From an uncultured Collinsella sp. (lineage in GTDB: Bacteria; Actinomycetota; Coriobacteriia; Coriobacteriales; Coriobacteriaceae): DNA of 64,000 nucleotides. Positions within the stretch are counted from its first letter, which is position 1. Every line of letters starts with the position of its first letter. Where the stretch lies: assembly GCA_959023295.1 (NCBI GenBank), contig CAUFBM010000003.1:107524-171523 (forward strand). Direction: 5' to 3'. Both the position numbers and the translations under genes were made by a program. Below are positions 1-8,607 of the stretch, piece after piece. The notes beneath the pieces are model-generated. The model ran no database searches and had not been told where the DNA came from. It saw nothing but the letters and a program-made list of their open reading frames with translations.

Positions 1-1
1 G

Positions 2-700
2 AAGCTCAAAGAGACCGACCTGATCCTGACGATGCTTGACGAGCGGGGTCGGCAGGTTCGTGCCGTGGCAAAGGGTGCGCGTAAGCCCGGCGGGCGGTTG
101 GCGGCGCGCTGCGAGCTGTTCTGTACCGTCGATATGCTGCTTGCGCATGGACGGTCGCTCGATGTGGTTTCCCAGGCCGAGCTTATGGAGGCTCCGCTCG
201 GCGTTGCGCCCGATTACGAGACGACATGCGCGGCAAGCGCGATCGCCGAGGTCGCGCGCGTGTGCTCGTTCGAGGACGCCGAGGACCCGTTTACCTTTGC
301 TATAACGCAGCGAGCGCTTGCCCTGGTGGGCAGCGGGCTCGACACAGCGCATATGGATCTGCTTGTGGCTGCATATGTCTTTAAGCTGCTGTCGCACGTT
401 GGCTACCGACCCGATTTTTCGGCCTGCGTGCTGTGCGGAGACCCCATGCTGTCGTATTTTTCGCCCCAGGCCGGCGGGCTCATGTGCGGGTCGTGCGCTT
501 CGAGCGTTCCGGGTGCCGAGTTGGTGTCGACCGGTGAGACCGCATGGCTGCGCGCCCTCATGTCCATGACCTTCGATGCGCTCATGGGCGAGCGAATCGA
601 CCCGCATACGGCGGCGTTCCTGCTCGGGCTTTCGCATGTGTGGGCGGCGACGCATACCGACCAGCGCCTCCGTGCGATGGAATTCATGTTGGGTCGGTGA
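2..700 (+). CDS. recO: DNA repair protein RecO, 5' end outside the window
   Basis: RecO anneals single-stranded DNA and helps load RecA in the RecF pathway. The frame is already open at base 2, and the readable protein begins KLKETDLILTMLDERG, which corresponds to the OB-fold start of RecO. The segment AVAKGARKP follows and is typical of the family. A zinc-binding region with four cysteines lies at FSACVLCGDP and LMCGSCA in the second half. About 232 residues are visible against roughly 240-260 in the family, so only some 15-20 N-terminal residues should be missing. The stop at 698-700 is clear. The next gene is rpsO, 138 bases downstream. Confidence 0.9.
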   Translation, partial: KLKETDLILTMLDERGRQVRAVAKGARKPGGRLAARCELFCTVDMLLAHGRSLDVVSQAELMEAPLGVAPDYETTCAASAIAEVARVCSFEDAEDPFTFAITQRALALVGSGLDTAHMDLLVAAYVFKLLSHVGYRPDFSACVLCGDPMLSYFSPQAGGLMCGSCASSVPGAELVSTGETAWLRALMSMTFDALMGERIDPHTAAFLLGLSHVWAATHTDQRLRAMEFMLGR

Positions 701-802
701 TGATGCGCAGGGGCGGGCTGCTTGTGGTAACATATCGGTCTGTTGGTACCTCGACCTTGGTTGCTCGCTCCACCGGCGGCTTCCCAGTCCGAGGCGAATC
801 GA

Positions 803-818
803 GTCGCCCGAGGGCGAC
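803..818 (+). promoter_or_regulatory. Small hairpin in the rpsO leader
   Basis: The arms GTCGCC and GGCGAC enclose a CGAG loop about 20 bases before the rpsO start codon. In other bacteria S15 binds its own mRNA leader and represses translation. This hairpin is a candidate for such a site, but only the position and the pairing support that; no family consensus was matched. Confidence 0.3.
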
Positions 819-838
819 GCAAAACGAAAGGTGAAACA

Positions 839-1117
839 ATGACTGTTTCCAAAGAGCGCAAGGCGGAGCTGACTGCCCAGTTCGGTAACACCCCGGTCGA
901 CACCGGCAACCCCAAGGTTCAGGTCGCCATCCTGTCCGAGCGCATCAAGGAGCTGACCGAGCACATGAAGTCCCACCAGAAGGACTTCCACACCCGTCGT
1001 GGCCTGCTCATGCTCGTCGGTCGTCGTCGTCGTCTTCTCTCCTACATCAAGAAGAACGACATCGTCGAGTACCGTGAGCTCATCAAGGCTCTGGGCATCC
1101 GCGACAACATCCAGTAG
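839..1117 (+). CDS. rpsO: 30S ribosomal protein S15
   Basis: S15 binds 16S rRNA early in 30S assembly. The product is 92 residues, close to the usual 89. It shows the family pattern: an N-terminal helix, then VQVAILSERIKELTEHMK, the loop HQKDFHTRRGLLMLVGRRRRLL, and a C-terminal YRELIKALGIR. The start at 839 is chosen because the sequence opens TVSKERK as S15 proteins do and AAAGG lies just upstream; earlier in-frame starts would add unrelated residues. It is followed by a strong terminator and then pnp, the classical rpsO-pnp order. Confidence 0.97.
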   Translation: MTVSKERKAELTAQFGNTPVDTGNPKVQVAILSERIKELTEHMKSHQKDFHTRRGLLMLVGRRRRLLSYIKKNDIVEYRELIKALGIRDNIQ

Positions 1118-1131
1118 GATTTGTACATGCT

Positions 1132-1164
1132 AAGAGCGTCCTGCGCAGCGGGGCGCTCTTTTTG
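1132..1164 (+). terminator. Rho-independent terminator after rpsO
   Basis: Seven-base arms AAGAGCG and CGCTCTT are followed at once by a T run ending at about 1163. The position, 15 bases after the rpsO stop, fits termination or attenuation between rpsO and pnp. Confidence 0.85.
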
Positions 1165-1266
1165 TGTAAGGGCGTGAACAATCACGCTCTGAAGCGTGGC
1201 GGGGGCAGGGGGCCCGCGTCACATCAGAAGCCCGCAGGCAAGGGGCCTGTGGGGTAAAGGAGAACA

Positions 1267-3513
1267 ATGACACTCGTATCCAAGACCTTTGAGCTGTACG
1301 GCAAGACCTACACCTTTGAGTCGGGCGAGCTTGCCAAGCAGGCCACCGGCGCCTGTCTGGTCAAGCAGGGCGACACCACGATGCTCGACACCGTGGTCGT
1401 CTCCAAGGAGCGCAAGAACTACGACTTCTTCCCGCTGACCGTCGACTTCAACGAGAAGATGTACGCAGCCGGCCGCATCCCGGGTGGCTACCTCAAGCGT
1501 GAGGGCCGTCCCAGCGAGAAGGCCACGCTCACCGCGCGCATGATCGACCGTCCGATTCGCCCGAGCTTCCCGGACGGCTTCCGCAACGAGGTGCACATCG
1601 TCGCCACCTCGCTCGTCGCCGACCAGGTCAACCCCTTCGACGTCATCAACGTTATGGGTGCTTCCCTGGCCATGACGCTTGGCGGCGTGCCCTTCGAGGG
1701 CCCGCTTGCCTGCGTGCGCATCGGCCGCAACGTGGAGACCGGCGAGTTTATCGTCAACCCCACCTACGAGGAGCGCGAGAACTCCGATCTGGACCTGGAG
1801 CTGGGCGGCTCTGCCGACTTCATCTCGATGGTCGAGGCCGGCGCCGAGGAGATCTCCGAGGACGACATGCTCGCCGCCATGAAGTTTGGCCAGGAGGCCC
1901 TTGCTGCCTTCTGCCAGGCTCAGGACGAGTTCGTTGCCGAGTGGGAGCAGGTCAACGGCCCCATCGTCAAGAAGGAGTACCCGCTCGACCAGCCCGTCGA
2001 GGAGGTCCAGGAGCGCATCTTCGCCCACTACGACGAGATGGCAGCCGCCCTTCGCGACGCCGACAAGCTCTCCCGTATCGGCAAGGTCGAGGCTCTGAAG
2101 GAGTCCATCCGTGCCGAGTTCACCGACGAGGAGCAGGCCGCCTGGGAGCGCGAGATCCCCGTGGCGCTCAAGAAACTCGAGAAGAAGGCCATGCGCACCA
2201 TGGTCGTCGAGACCGGCGAGCGCGTCGACGGCCGTGCCGCCGACGAGATCCGTCCCATCATGGTGAAGGACAACTACCTGCCGCTCGTTCATGGTTCCGG
2301 CCTGTTCCAGCGTGGCCAGACCCAGGTGCTCTCCGTCCTGTCGCTCGGCATGCTCAACGAGGGCCAGCGTCTGGACACCATCGAGCCCACCGAGGGCAAG
2401 CGCTACATGCACCACTACAACTTCCCGCCGTTCTGCACCGGCGAGACCGGCCGCATGGGCAGCCCCAAGCGCCGCGAGATCGGTCACGGCAACCTGGCCG
2501 AGCGCGCTCTGCTTCCGGTGCTCCCCGACGAGAACGAGTTCCCCTACGCCATCCGCGTCGTCTCCGAGGTCATGGAGTCTAACGGCTCCTCTTCGATGGC
2601 TTCGACCTGCGGTTCTACGCTCGCCCTTATGGACGGCGGCGTGCCCATTAAGCGCCCGGTCTCCGGTATCGCCATGGGCCTGATCCAGGAGGAGGGCAAG
2701 ACCGTGGTCCTGTCCGACATCCAGGGTCTCGAGGACTTCCTGGGCGACATGGACTTTAAGGTCACCGGCACCACCGAGGGCATCACCGCCCTGCAGATGG
2801 ACAACAAGGCCACCGGCCTCACCTTCGACATTCTGGCCCGCGCCCTGCAGCAGGCCAAGGAGGGTCGCGCCTTCATCCTGCAGAAGATGCTCGATGTGAT
2901 CCCCGAGCCGCGCCACACCACGCGCAGCACCGCTCCGCGCATCGTGTCCATCCAGGTCCCGACCGACAAGATCCGCGACGTCATCGGTTCCGGCGGTAAG
3001 GTCATCCGCGGTATCCAGGACGAGACCGGCGCCTCGGTCGACATCCAGGAGGACGGCACCGTCTTTGTCGGCGGCACCGGCGAGTCTGTCGACCAGGCTG
3101 TCGAGCGCATCAAGCTCATCATCAAGGTTCCCGAGCCGGGCGAGGAGTACACCGGTCGCGTGGTCTCCATCCAGCCCTTCGGCGCCTTCGTCAACCTGCT
3201 GCCCGGTAAGGACGGCCTGCTGCACATCTCCCGCGTCGCCAAGGGCCGCGTGGAGAAGGTCGAGGACGTCCTCAATGTGGGCGACGAGGTCAAGGTCGTC
3301 GTCATCGAGGTTGACGATCGTGGCAAGATCTCGCTCGATCGTCTTGACAAGCCCGAGGCCCCGGCTCGCGCCGAGGGTGCCTCCGAGGGCGACGGCGAGC
3401 ACTTCCAGCGTCGTGAGCGTCCGCGTCGCGAGCGCTCCGAGCGCAGCGACCGCCCGCGCCGTCCCGGAGACAACGGAGGCCGCAAGCCCCGCCGTCATCA
3501 CGACGCCGAGTAA
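1267..3513 (+). CDS. pnp: Polyribonucleotide nucleotidyltransferase (PNPase)
   Basis: PNPase degrades RNA 3' to 5' by phosphorolysis and can add tails. The 748-residue product has the full architecture: two RNase PH-like domains joined by a helical linker (about residues 1-545), a KH domain near residues 558-610 with DKIRDVIGSGGKVIRGI, and an S1 domain near 625-695 with GRVVSIQPFGAFVNLLPG and DGLLHISRVAKGRVEKV. The last 50 residues are a charged Arg/Glu-rich tail, probably disordered. AAGGAG lies six bases before the ATG. It follows rpsO and ends in a terminator that merges with an unusual palindromic element. Confidence 0.97.
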   Translation: MTLVSKTFELYGKTYTFESGELAKQATGACLVKQGDTTMLDTVVVSKERKNYDFFPLTVDFNEKMYAAGRIPGGYLKREGRPSEKATLTARMIDRPIRPSFPDGFRNEVHIVATSLVADQVNPFDVINVMGASLAMTLGGVPFEGPLACVRIGRNVETGEFIVNPTYEERENSDLDLELGGSADFISMVEAGAEEISEDDMLAAMKFGQEALAAFCQAQDEFVAEWEQVNGPIVKKEYPLDQPVEEVQERIFAHYDEMAAALRDADKLSRIGKVEALKESIRAEFTDEEQAAWEREIPVALKKLEKKAMRTMVVETGERVDGRAADEIRPIMVKDNYLPLVHGSGLFQRGQTQVLSVLSLGMLNEGQRLDTIEPTEGKRYMHHYNFPPFCTGETGRMGSPKRREIGHGNLAERALLPVLPDENEFPYAIRVVSEVMESNGSSSMASTCGSTLALMDGGVPIKRPVSGIAMGLIQEEGKTVVLSDIQGLEDFLGDMDFKVTGTTEGITALQMDNKATGLTFDILARALQQAKEGRAFILQKMLDVIPEPRHTTRSTAPRIVSIQVPTDKIRDVIGSGGKVIRGIQDETGASVDIQEDGTVFVGGTGESVDQAVERIKLIIKVPEPGEEYTGRVVSIQPFGAFVNLLPGKDGLLHISRVAKGRVEKVEDVLNVGDEVKVVVIEVDDRGKISLDRLDKPEAPARAEGASEGDGEHFQRRERPRRERSERSDRPRRPGDNGGRKPRRHHDAE

Positions 3514-3536
3514 CAGCTACACATAAGCAGCTCAAC

Positions 3537-3567
3537 AAGGGCGACTCCGGACAGGGGTCGCCCTTTT
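3537..3567 (+). terminator. Rho-independent terminator after pnp
   Basis: The arms AAGGGCGAC and GTCGCCCTT pair over nine bases and are followed by TTTGCT. The distal arm and T run are also the left edge of the long palindrome at 3561-3707, so the two structures share bases. Confidence 0.8.
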
Positions 3568-3707
3568 GCTCGCGCCCGGGAGGGCCGCATATGAAGTTTC
3601 CTGCTCTACAGTCCTGCGTAAGACGGAAAGCACATTAAGTGCTTTCCTTTGCGTGCGGAACTCGCGATAAACTTCATATGCGTCCCTCCCGGGCGCAAGC
3701 AAAAGGG
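3561..3707 (+). repeat. Palindromic element, family 1, copy D
   Basis: The 147-bp element has outer arms of about 24 bases (3561-3584 and 3684-3707) that pair with one interruption. Inside are a conserved region of about 87 bases, from ATGAAGTTT at 3591 to AAACTTCAT, and an internal hairpin with arms GGAAAGCAC (3625-3633) and GTGCTTTCC (3639-3647) around an ATTAA loop. The same core occurs at 3834-3966 in the opposite orientation with different arms. The left outer arm includes the T run of the pnp terminator, so the right arm carries an inverted copy of flanking DNA. No coding frame or known RNA family was recognised. Confidence 0.85.
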
Positions 3708-3833
3708 CTGGTCAATGCCGCTCGCTATTTAGTTAGACGGTCTATTCAGTAGTCAGATTACAGATCTGTAGATAGCCGCAGCAGCATCTTCCCAGATAAA
3801 ACTGACCAAAATAAACCTGTTCCTTTTTTAGCA

Positions 3834-3966
3834 GGTTTCCCGTGGGGCGGGCACTGATGAAGTTTATCGCGAGTTCCGCACGAACAGGAGGCCACTTAAT
3901 GTGGCCTCCGTCGTGAGCAGGACTGTAGAGCAGGAAACTTCATCAGTGCCCGCCCCACGGGAAACC
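3834..3966 (-). repeat. Palindromic element, family 1, copy E (inverted)
   Basis: A perfect 32-bp inverted repeat (3834-3865 and 3935-3966) encloses the same core as copy D, read on the minus strand. The conserved strings are CCTGCTCTACAGTCCTGC on one side and GTGCGGAACTCGCGATA on the other. The internal hairpin arms are GGAGGCCAC (3887-3895) and GTGGCCTCC (3901-3909). Three of its pairs differ from copy D, each in both partners. The outer arms share nothing with those of copy D beyond the core. Between the copies (3708-3833) lies A+T-richer DNA with no gene seen; the RNase J start follows at 4155. Confidence 0.85.
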
Positions 3967-4154
3967 GTCGGGATAGACCAGTTCAGATGGGGCTTTGATG
4001 CATGGGTGGTCTGTTGTTGTGCAAATGGGTATCATACTGTGGTTATTGCATCGACTCTACGATGCATTGTTGTATGTGCCCGGCGGTCGGTTTGCCAGAA
4101 GCGCCCCGTCGGTTGTTCCAGACCCGTTTCGAAGAAAGGAAACAACACTCACCT

Positions 4155-5825
4155 ATGGCAGCTAAAAAATCATCTCCCTTGAAGATCATCCCGCTCGGCG
4201 GCCTTGACGGCATCGGTAAGAACATGACGGTCTTCGAGTGCGGCGACGACATGGTGCTCGTCGACGCCGGTCTCATGTTCCCGGATGACTCCCAGCCTGG
4301 TATCGACCTGGTGCTTCCCGACTACACCTATGTTCTTGAAAACGAGGAGAAGCTCCGCGGTATCGTCGTCACCCACGGCCACGAGGACCACACCGGTTCG
4401 CTTCCGTACCTGCTGCAGGACCTCAACAACAAGGTGCCCATCTTCTCGAGCAAGCTGACGCTTGGCTTTATCGAGGGCAAGCTTTCTGAGTTCCGCATCC
4501 GCGCACCCAAGTTCCGCGAGGTCAAGGGCGGCAGCCATGTCAACCTCGGTGGCATCTCGCTCGACTTCTTCTCGATGACGCACTCCATCCCCGGCGCTCT
4601 GGGCGTGTTCATCCGCACCAACCAGGGCACCGTTATGCACACCGGCGACTTTAAGCTCGACCAGACGCCCATCGATGGTGTCACGCCCGACTATGCCGCT
4701 ATCAGCCGCTTTGCCAAGCAGGGCATCGACCTGCTGCTTTCCGACTCCACCAACGCCACGGTTCCTGGCTTTACCAAGTCCGAGGCCGAGGTTGGTCCCA
4801 ATCTGCTGCACGCCATCAAGAACGCCCCGGGTCGCGTGTTCGTCGCGTCGTTCTCGAGCCACATTCATCGCCTGCAGCAGATCTGCGATGCCGCCCGTAA
4901 GTGCGGCCGTAAGGTCGTTGTGACCGGTCGCTCCATGCTCACCAACACCCGCGTCGCGCGCGAGCTGGGCTACCTCAACATCGACGATGCCGATATCATC
5001 GATGCCTTCGATATCGATAACCTGCCCGACGACAAGATCGTCGTCATGTGCACCGGTTCGCAGGGCGAGCCGCTGTCGGCCCTGTCCCGCATGGCCAATG
5101 GCGAGCACAAGACGCTCTCCATCCACGAGGGCGATACCGTCATCCTCTCGGCAACTCCCGTTCCCGGCAACGAGAAGGCCGTCCAGCAGGTCGTCAACAG
5201 CCTGGCCAAGCTCGGCTGCGACGTGTGGGATAAGAACCGCGCTCTCGTCCACGTCTCCGGTCACGGTAGCCAGGAGGAGCTCAAGCTCCTGATGGCCATG
5301 GCCAAACCCACGTACTTTATGCCGGTTCACGGTGAGGCCGTGCATCTGCGCGCTCATGCCCAGCTCGCCCGCAAGATGGGCATCAAGGACGATCATATCT
5401 TTATCCTCGATAACGGCGACACGCTCGAGATGCGCGGTGGTATCGTCAAGCGCGGTACACCCGTCGAGTCCGGCGTCGTCTACGTCGACGGCCTGCGTAT
5501 CGGCGATACCGACCCCATTGTCTTGCGCGATCGCCAAAAGCTCGCCAACGACGGTATGGTCACGGCCGTTGCCATCGTCTCGCTCAAGCACAAGAAGATC
5601 GAGGCCATCGAGTTCTCGGGCCGCGGTGTCTCGTTTGCCATCGACGACCAGTTCTCCGAGGATGCCTCCGCATCCATTATGAAGACGATCGAGAAGGGCA
5701 AGTTTAGCTTTACGAGCAGCGGGTCCGATGCCATTCGCAAGGCCGTGCGCGATTCGCTCTCCAACTTTATTTGGAGCCGTACGCGCACCCGTCCGATGAT
5801 CATCCCGGTCGTCATGGAGGTTTAG
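4155..5825 (+). CDS. rnj: Ribonuclease J
   Basis: RNase J is a metallo-beta-lactamase/beta-CASP enzyme with 5' exonuclease and endonuclease activity in mRNA decay and rRNA maturation. The 556-residue product carries the zinc motif THGHEDHTG near residue 73, HTGDFKLD further on, the beta-CASP core, and VHVSGHGSQEE and MPVHGE near the C-terminal third. The ATG at 4155 is preferred because the conserved LKIIPLGGLDGIGKNM starts nine residues later; upstream in-frame residues look non-coding. A purine-rich GAAGAAAGGAAA lies somewhat far upstream (about 13 bases). ftsK follows after one base, suggesting translational coupling. Confidence 0.95.
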   Translation: MAAKKSSPLKIIPLGGLDGIGKNMTVFECGDDMVLVDAGLMFPDDSQPGIDLVLPDYTYVLENEEKLRGIVVTHGHEDHTGSLPYLLQDLNNKVPIFSSKLTLGFIEGKLSEFRIRAPKFREVKGGSHVNLGGISLDFFSMTHSIPGALGVFIRTNQGTVMHTGDFKLDQTPIDGVTPDYAAISRFAKQGIDLLLSDSTNATVPGFTKSEAEVGPNLLHAIKNAPGRVFVASFSSHIHRLQQICDAARKCGRKVVVTGRSMLTNTRVARELGYLNIDDADIIDAFDIDNLPDDKIVVMCTGSQGEPLSALSRMANGEHKTLSIHEGDTVILSATPVPGNEKAVQQVVNSLAKLGCDVWDKNRALVHVSGHGSQEELKLLMAMAKPTYFMPVHGEAVHLRAHAQLARKMGIKDDHIFILDNGDTLEMRGGIVKRGTPVESGVVYVDGLRIGDTDPIVLRDRQKLANDGMVTAVAIVSLKHKKIEAIEFSGRGVSFAIDDQFSEDASASIMKTIEKGKFSFTSSGSDAIRKAVRDSLSNFIWSRTRTRPMIIPVVMEV

Positions 5826-5826
5826 T

Positions 5827-8607
5827 TTGGCGCGCGGATCTGCACAAAACGCCAAAGGCAATAAGGCCAATAACCAACCGGCATCTGCTAAGGGTGCCGG
5901 TTCCCATCTGCGTGCCAATAAGGGCCACGAGGCCGACTTTGACGATTTTGAGCCCTTGGTCGAGCCCTCGGCCAACCGCGATATCGCCGGCGTGGTCATC
6001 GCCGTTTTGGCGATTGCGTCCTTCATTGCCGTGATTTCGCCGGCGACCGCACCCGTTACGGCTGCGGTTGCTGGTTTCTACCACCTGGGCTTTGGTCTGG
6101 GCGCCTACGTGCTGCCGATCGTCATTTTGCTGTTTGCCGCCACACTCTTTTTAAGCGAGGACTCGCCGCTCAACGTGCGCTCTGTTGCGGGCGGCGCCGT
6201 GGTCTTTATCGCCGTCGTTTCCATTCTTTCGCTGATGGTGCCGGGTACGAGTGTCTCGTGTGACCTTATGTTCACGCCGCAAAATTTGTCCGCCTCGGGT
6301 GGTTACATCGGTGCGTTTATTGCGAGTGCGCTGCAGAATGCCCTGGGTAAGCCTATCGCGATGGTAGTCCTGTTGGGCCTTGTCGTCGTGGGCTTGGTCA
6401 TCATCGGCTTTTCGGTTGGCGGCGTGCTGCGCTCTGCTCGCGACCGTGCGGCCGATTTTGCCGAGCGCCGTCGTGCCGATGTTAACGCGAGTCCGTGGGG
6501 TGACGACGAAGCCCTGTCGGTGCCTGGTGTCGCCCGCCCCCGCCTGAGCATTCTTCGTCAAAAGGGCTCCGATGCTGCCGTGACCACGGTCATGGGTAAC
6601 GATGTGGACCCGGTTTTGGACGATGACGACGAGGACGATGATCCGTTTGTCGACGTGTCCGATGCCGTGGAAGCTGAGCGCGCTAAGACAACGCTGCTGC
6701 CGCGCCGTCATGCCAAGAAGAGCAAGGCTGCGCCTAAGCTCAATACGAGTGAGCCCGACCCGACTTGGTCCGATAGCGAGATTGAGCTCACCGAGGGCGA
6801 TGACGAGGACGACGAGGCTCCGATTGAGACCGCAAAGACAACTTTGCTGCCGCGTCGTCATGCCAAGCGCGACCAGGTAACCGGTCAGCTTTCGATGGAA
6901 GACGACCCCGATAAGATCGACGAGTCCGAGCCGCCGTTTGCCGTGAATCCTGTCTCGGCAGCACCTCAGATTCCCGACTTCTTGAAGCATCCCAAGGTTG
7001 CCGATACGGCTGTCGCGGGCGCTGCCGAGGCGCCTACTTCTAGCGATGGGGGAGCGGTCAATGCCCCCGCGGATAACGAGGGCGAAGAAGAGGATGGCCT
7101 TAAGCTTCCGCCATTCGAAATCCTGCATGCCAACCCGCAGTCGGCGTCCTCCGCGTCTTCTGACAAGGAGCTGGAACAGACTGCCGAGTCGCTTCAGTCC
7201 ACGTTGCTTGAGTTTGGCCGCAGTGCCCGCGTGGTCGGCTGGATCGCCGGCCCCACGGTGACGACCTTTAAGCTGCAACCTGGCGAGGGCGAGCGCGTGA
7301 GCAAGATCTCGAGCCTCGAGGACGATATCGCGCTTTCGCTCGCTGCCCAGTCGGTGCGTATCTTTGCCCCGATCCCCGGCACCTCGCTCGTGGGCATCGA
7401 GATCCCCAATCGCAAGCGCCAAAACGTCAATCTGGGCGACGTGCTGCCCTATGTTAAGGGCGGTCCGCTCGAGCTGGCCATCGGTCGAGATGCCGAGGGT
7501 ACGCCGGTCGTCGCCGACCTTGCCAAGATGCCCCACCTGCTGATCGCCGGTACCACGGGTTCCGGTAAGTCGGTCATGATCAACTCCATCATCACGACCC
7601 TGCTCATGCGCGCCCTTCCCGAGGATGTTCGCCTGATCATGGTCGACCCCAAGCGCGTCGAGCTCGCGGGCTATAACGGCCTGCCGCATCTTTACGTACC
7701 GGTCGTTACCGAACCCAAGCAGGCTGCGAGCGCCCTGCAATGGGCCGTGTCCGAGATGGAGCGTCGCCTGAAGGTCTTCGAGCGCCTTAACGTGCGTAAG
7801 ATTTCGACCTACAACGAAAAGCAGGCCGCCGGCGAGTTTGAGCATTACGACAATCCGCCGCAAAAGATGCCCTATCTGGTCATCATCATTGACGAGCTCT
7901 CGGACCTGATGATGGTCGCCGGTAAGGATGTCGAGGCCTCGATCGTGCGTATTGCACAGCTGGGCCGTGCCGCCGGTATCCACCTTATCGTGGCCACGCA
8001 GCGCCCCAGTTCCAACGTGGTGACGGGCCTTATCAAGGCCAACATTACCAACCGCATCGCCTTTAACGTCGCCACGGGCATCGACTCGCGCGTCATCATC
8101 GACCAGATGGGTGCCGAAAAGCTCACTGGTTTGGGCGACATGCTGTTCTCCAAGGTCGACTGGGGTAAGCCTCGCCGTATCCAGGGCTGCTTTGTCTCGG
8201 ACGACGAAATCAACGAGATTGTCGAGTTCGTCAAGTCGCAGAGCGAGCCCGACTACCACGAGGAGATCCTGTCTGCCGTGGCGCCCGCTTCCATGTCCAT
8301 GGCGGGTGTCGGCGGCATTGTCCGTACCGGCGTTGCCGAGCCTCAGGACGACGACCCGCTTATCTGGGAAGCTGCTCATATTGTGGTGGAATCGCAGCTT
8401 GGCTCCACATCTGGCCTGCAACGTCGTCTGAAGGTTGGCTATGCGCGTGCCGGGCGTATTATGGACATGCTGGAAGAAAAGGGTGTCGTCGGCCCGCCCG
8501 ACGGTTCCAAGCCGCGCGAGGTCCTGTTGGACGAGGAGGGGCTTGCCGCGCTGGAATCTGTCGACGCCGAGATGGCACGTGAAGATCGTGAGTTTGGAGG
8601 ATTCTGA
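5827..8607 (+). CDS. ftsK: DNA translocase FtsK/SpoIIIE
   Basis: FtsK pumps chromosomal DNA through the closing septum. The 926-residue protein has four hydrophobic segments between about residues 55 and 200, an acidic disordered linker to about 440, and the motor. The motor shows Walker A GTTGSGKSVM (near 575), Walker B YLVIIIDELSDLM and TQRPSSNVVTG. A winged-helix gamma domain (about 845-905) recognises orientation sequences in the family. The start is a TTG with GGAGG ten bases upstream. The linker contains TTLLPRRHAK twice, near residues 287 and 337, each followed by an acidic stretch; this internal repeat is not part of the family definition. Confidence 0.95.
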   Translation: MARGSAQNAKGNKANNQPASAKGAGSHLRANKGHEADFDDFEPLVEPSANRDIAGVVIAVLAIASFIAVISPATAPVTAAVAGFYHLGFGLGAYVLPIVILLFAATLFLSEDSPLNVRSVAGGAVVFIAVVSILSLMVPGTSVSCDLMFTPQNLSASGGYIGAFIASALQNALGKPIAMVVLLGLVVVGLVIIGFSVGGVLRSARDRAADFAERRRADVNASPWGDDEALSVPGVARPRLSILRQKGSDAAVTTVMGNDVDPVLDDDDEDDDPFVDVSDAVEAERAKTTLLPRRHAKKSKAAPKLNTSEPDPTWSDSEIELTEGDDEDDEAPIETAKTTLLPRRHAKRDQVTGQLSMEDDPDKIDESEPPFAVNPVSAAPQIPDFLKHPKVADTAVAGAAEAPTSSDGGAVNAPADNEGEEEDGLKLPPFEILHANPQSASSASSDKELEQTAESLQSTLLEFGRSARVVGWIAGPTVTTFKLQPGEGERVSKISSLEDDIALSLAAQSVRIFAPIPGTSLVGIEIPNRKRQNVNLGDVLPYVKGGPLELAIGRDAEGTPVVADLAKMPHLLIAGTTGSGKSVMINSIITTLLMRALPEDVRLIMVDPKRVELAGYNGLPHLYVPVVTEPKQAASALQWAVSEMERRLKVFERLNVRKISTYNEKQAAGEFEHYDNPPQKMPYLVIIIDELSDLMMVAGKDVEASIVRIAQLGRAAGIHLIVATQRPSSNVVTGLIKANITNRIAFNVATGIDSRVIIDQMGAEKLTGLGDMLFSKVDWGKPRRIQGCFVSDDEINEIVEFVKSQSEPDYHEEILSAVAPASMSMAGVGGIVRTGVAEPQDDDPLIWEAAHIVVESQLGSTSGLQRRLKVGYARAGRIMDMLEEKGVVGPPDGSKPREVLLDEEGLAALESVDAEMAREDREFGGF

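Noticed and set aside
1219..3501. A 760-codon open frame on the minus strand opposite pnp
   Set aside because: It mirrors the GC-rich codon bias of pnp, has no ribosome site, and its Leu/Asp/Gly/Val-rich translation matches no family. Similar antisense frames lie opposite rnj, ftsK, rimO, recA, der, scpA and the ABC-F gene.
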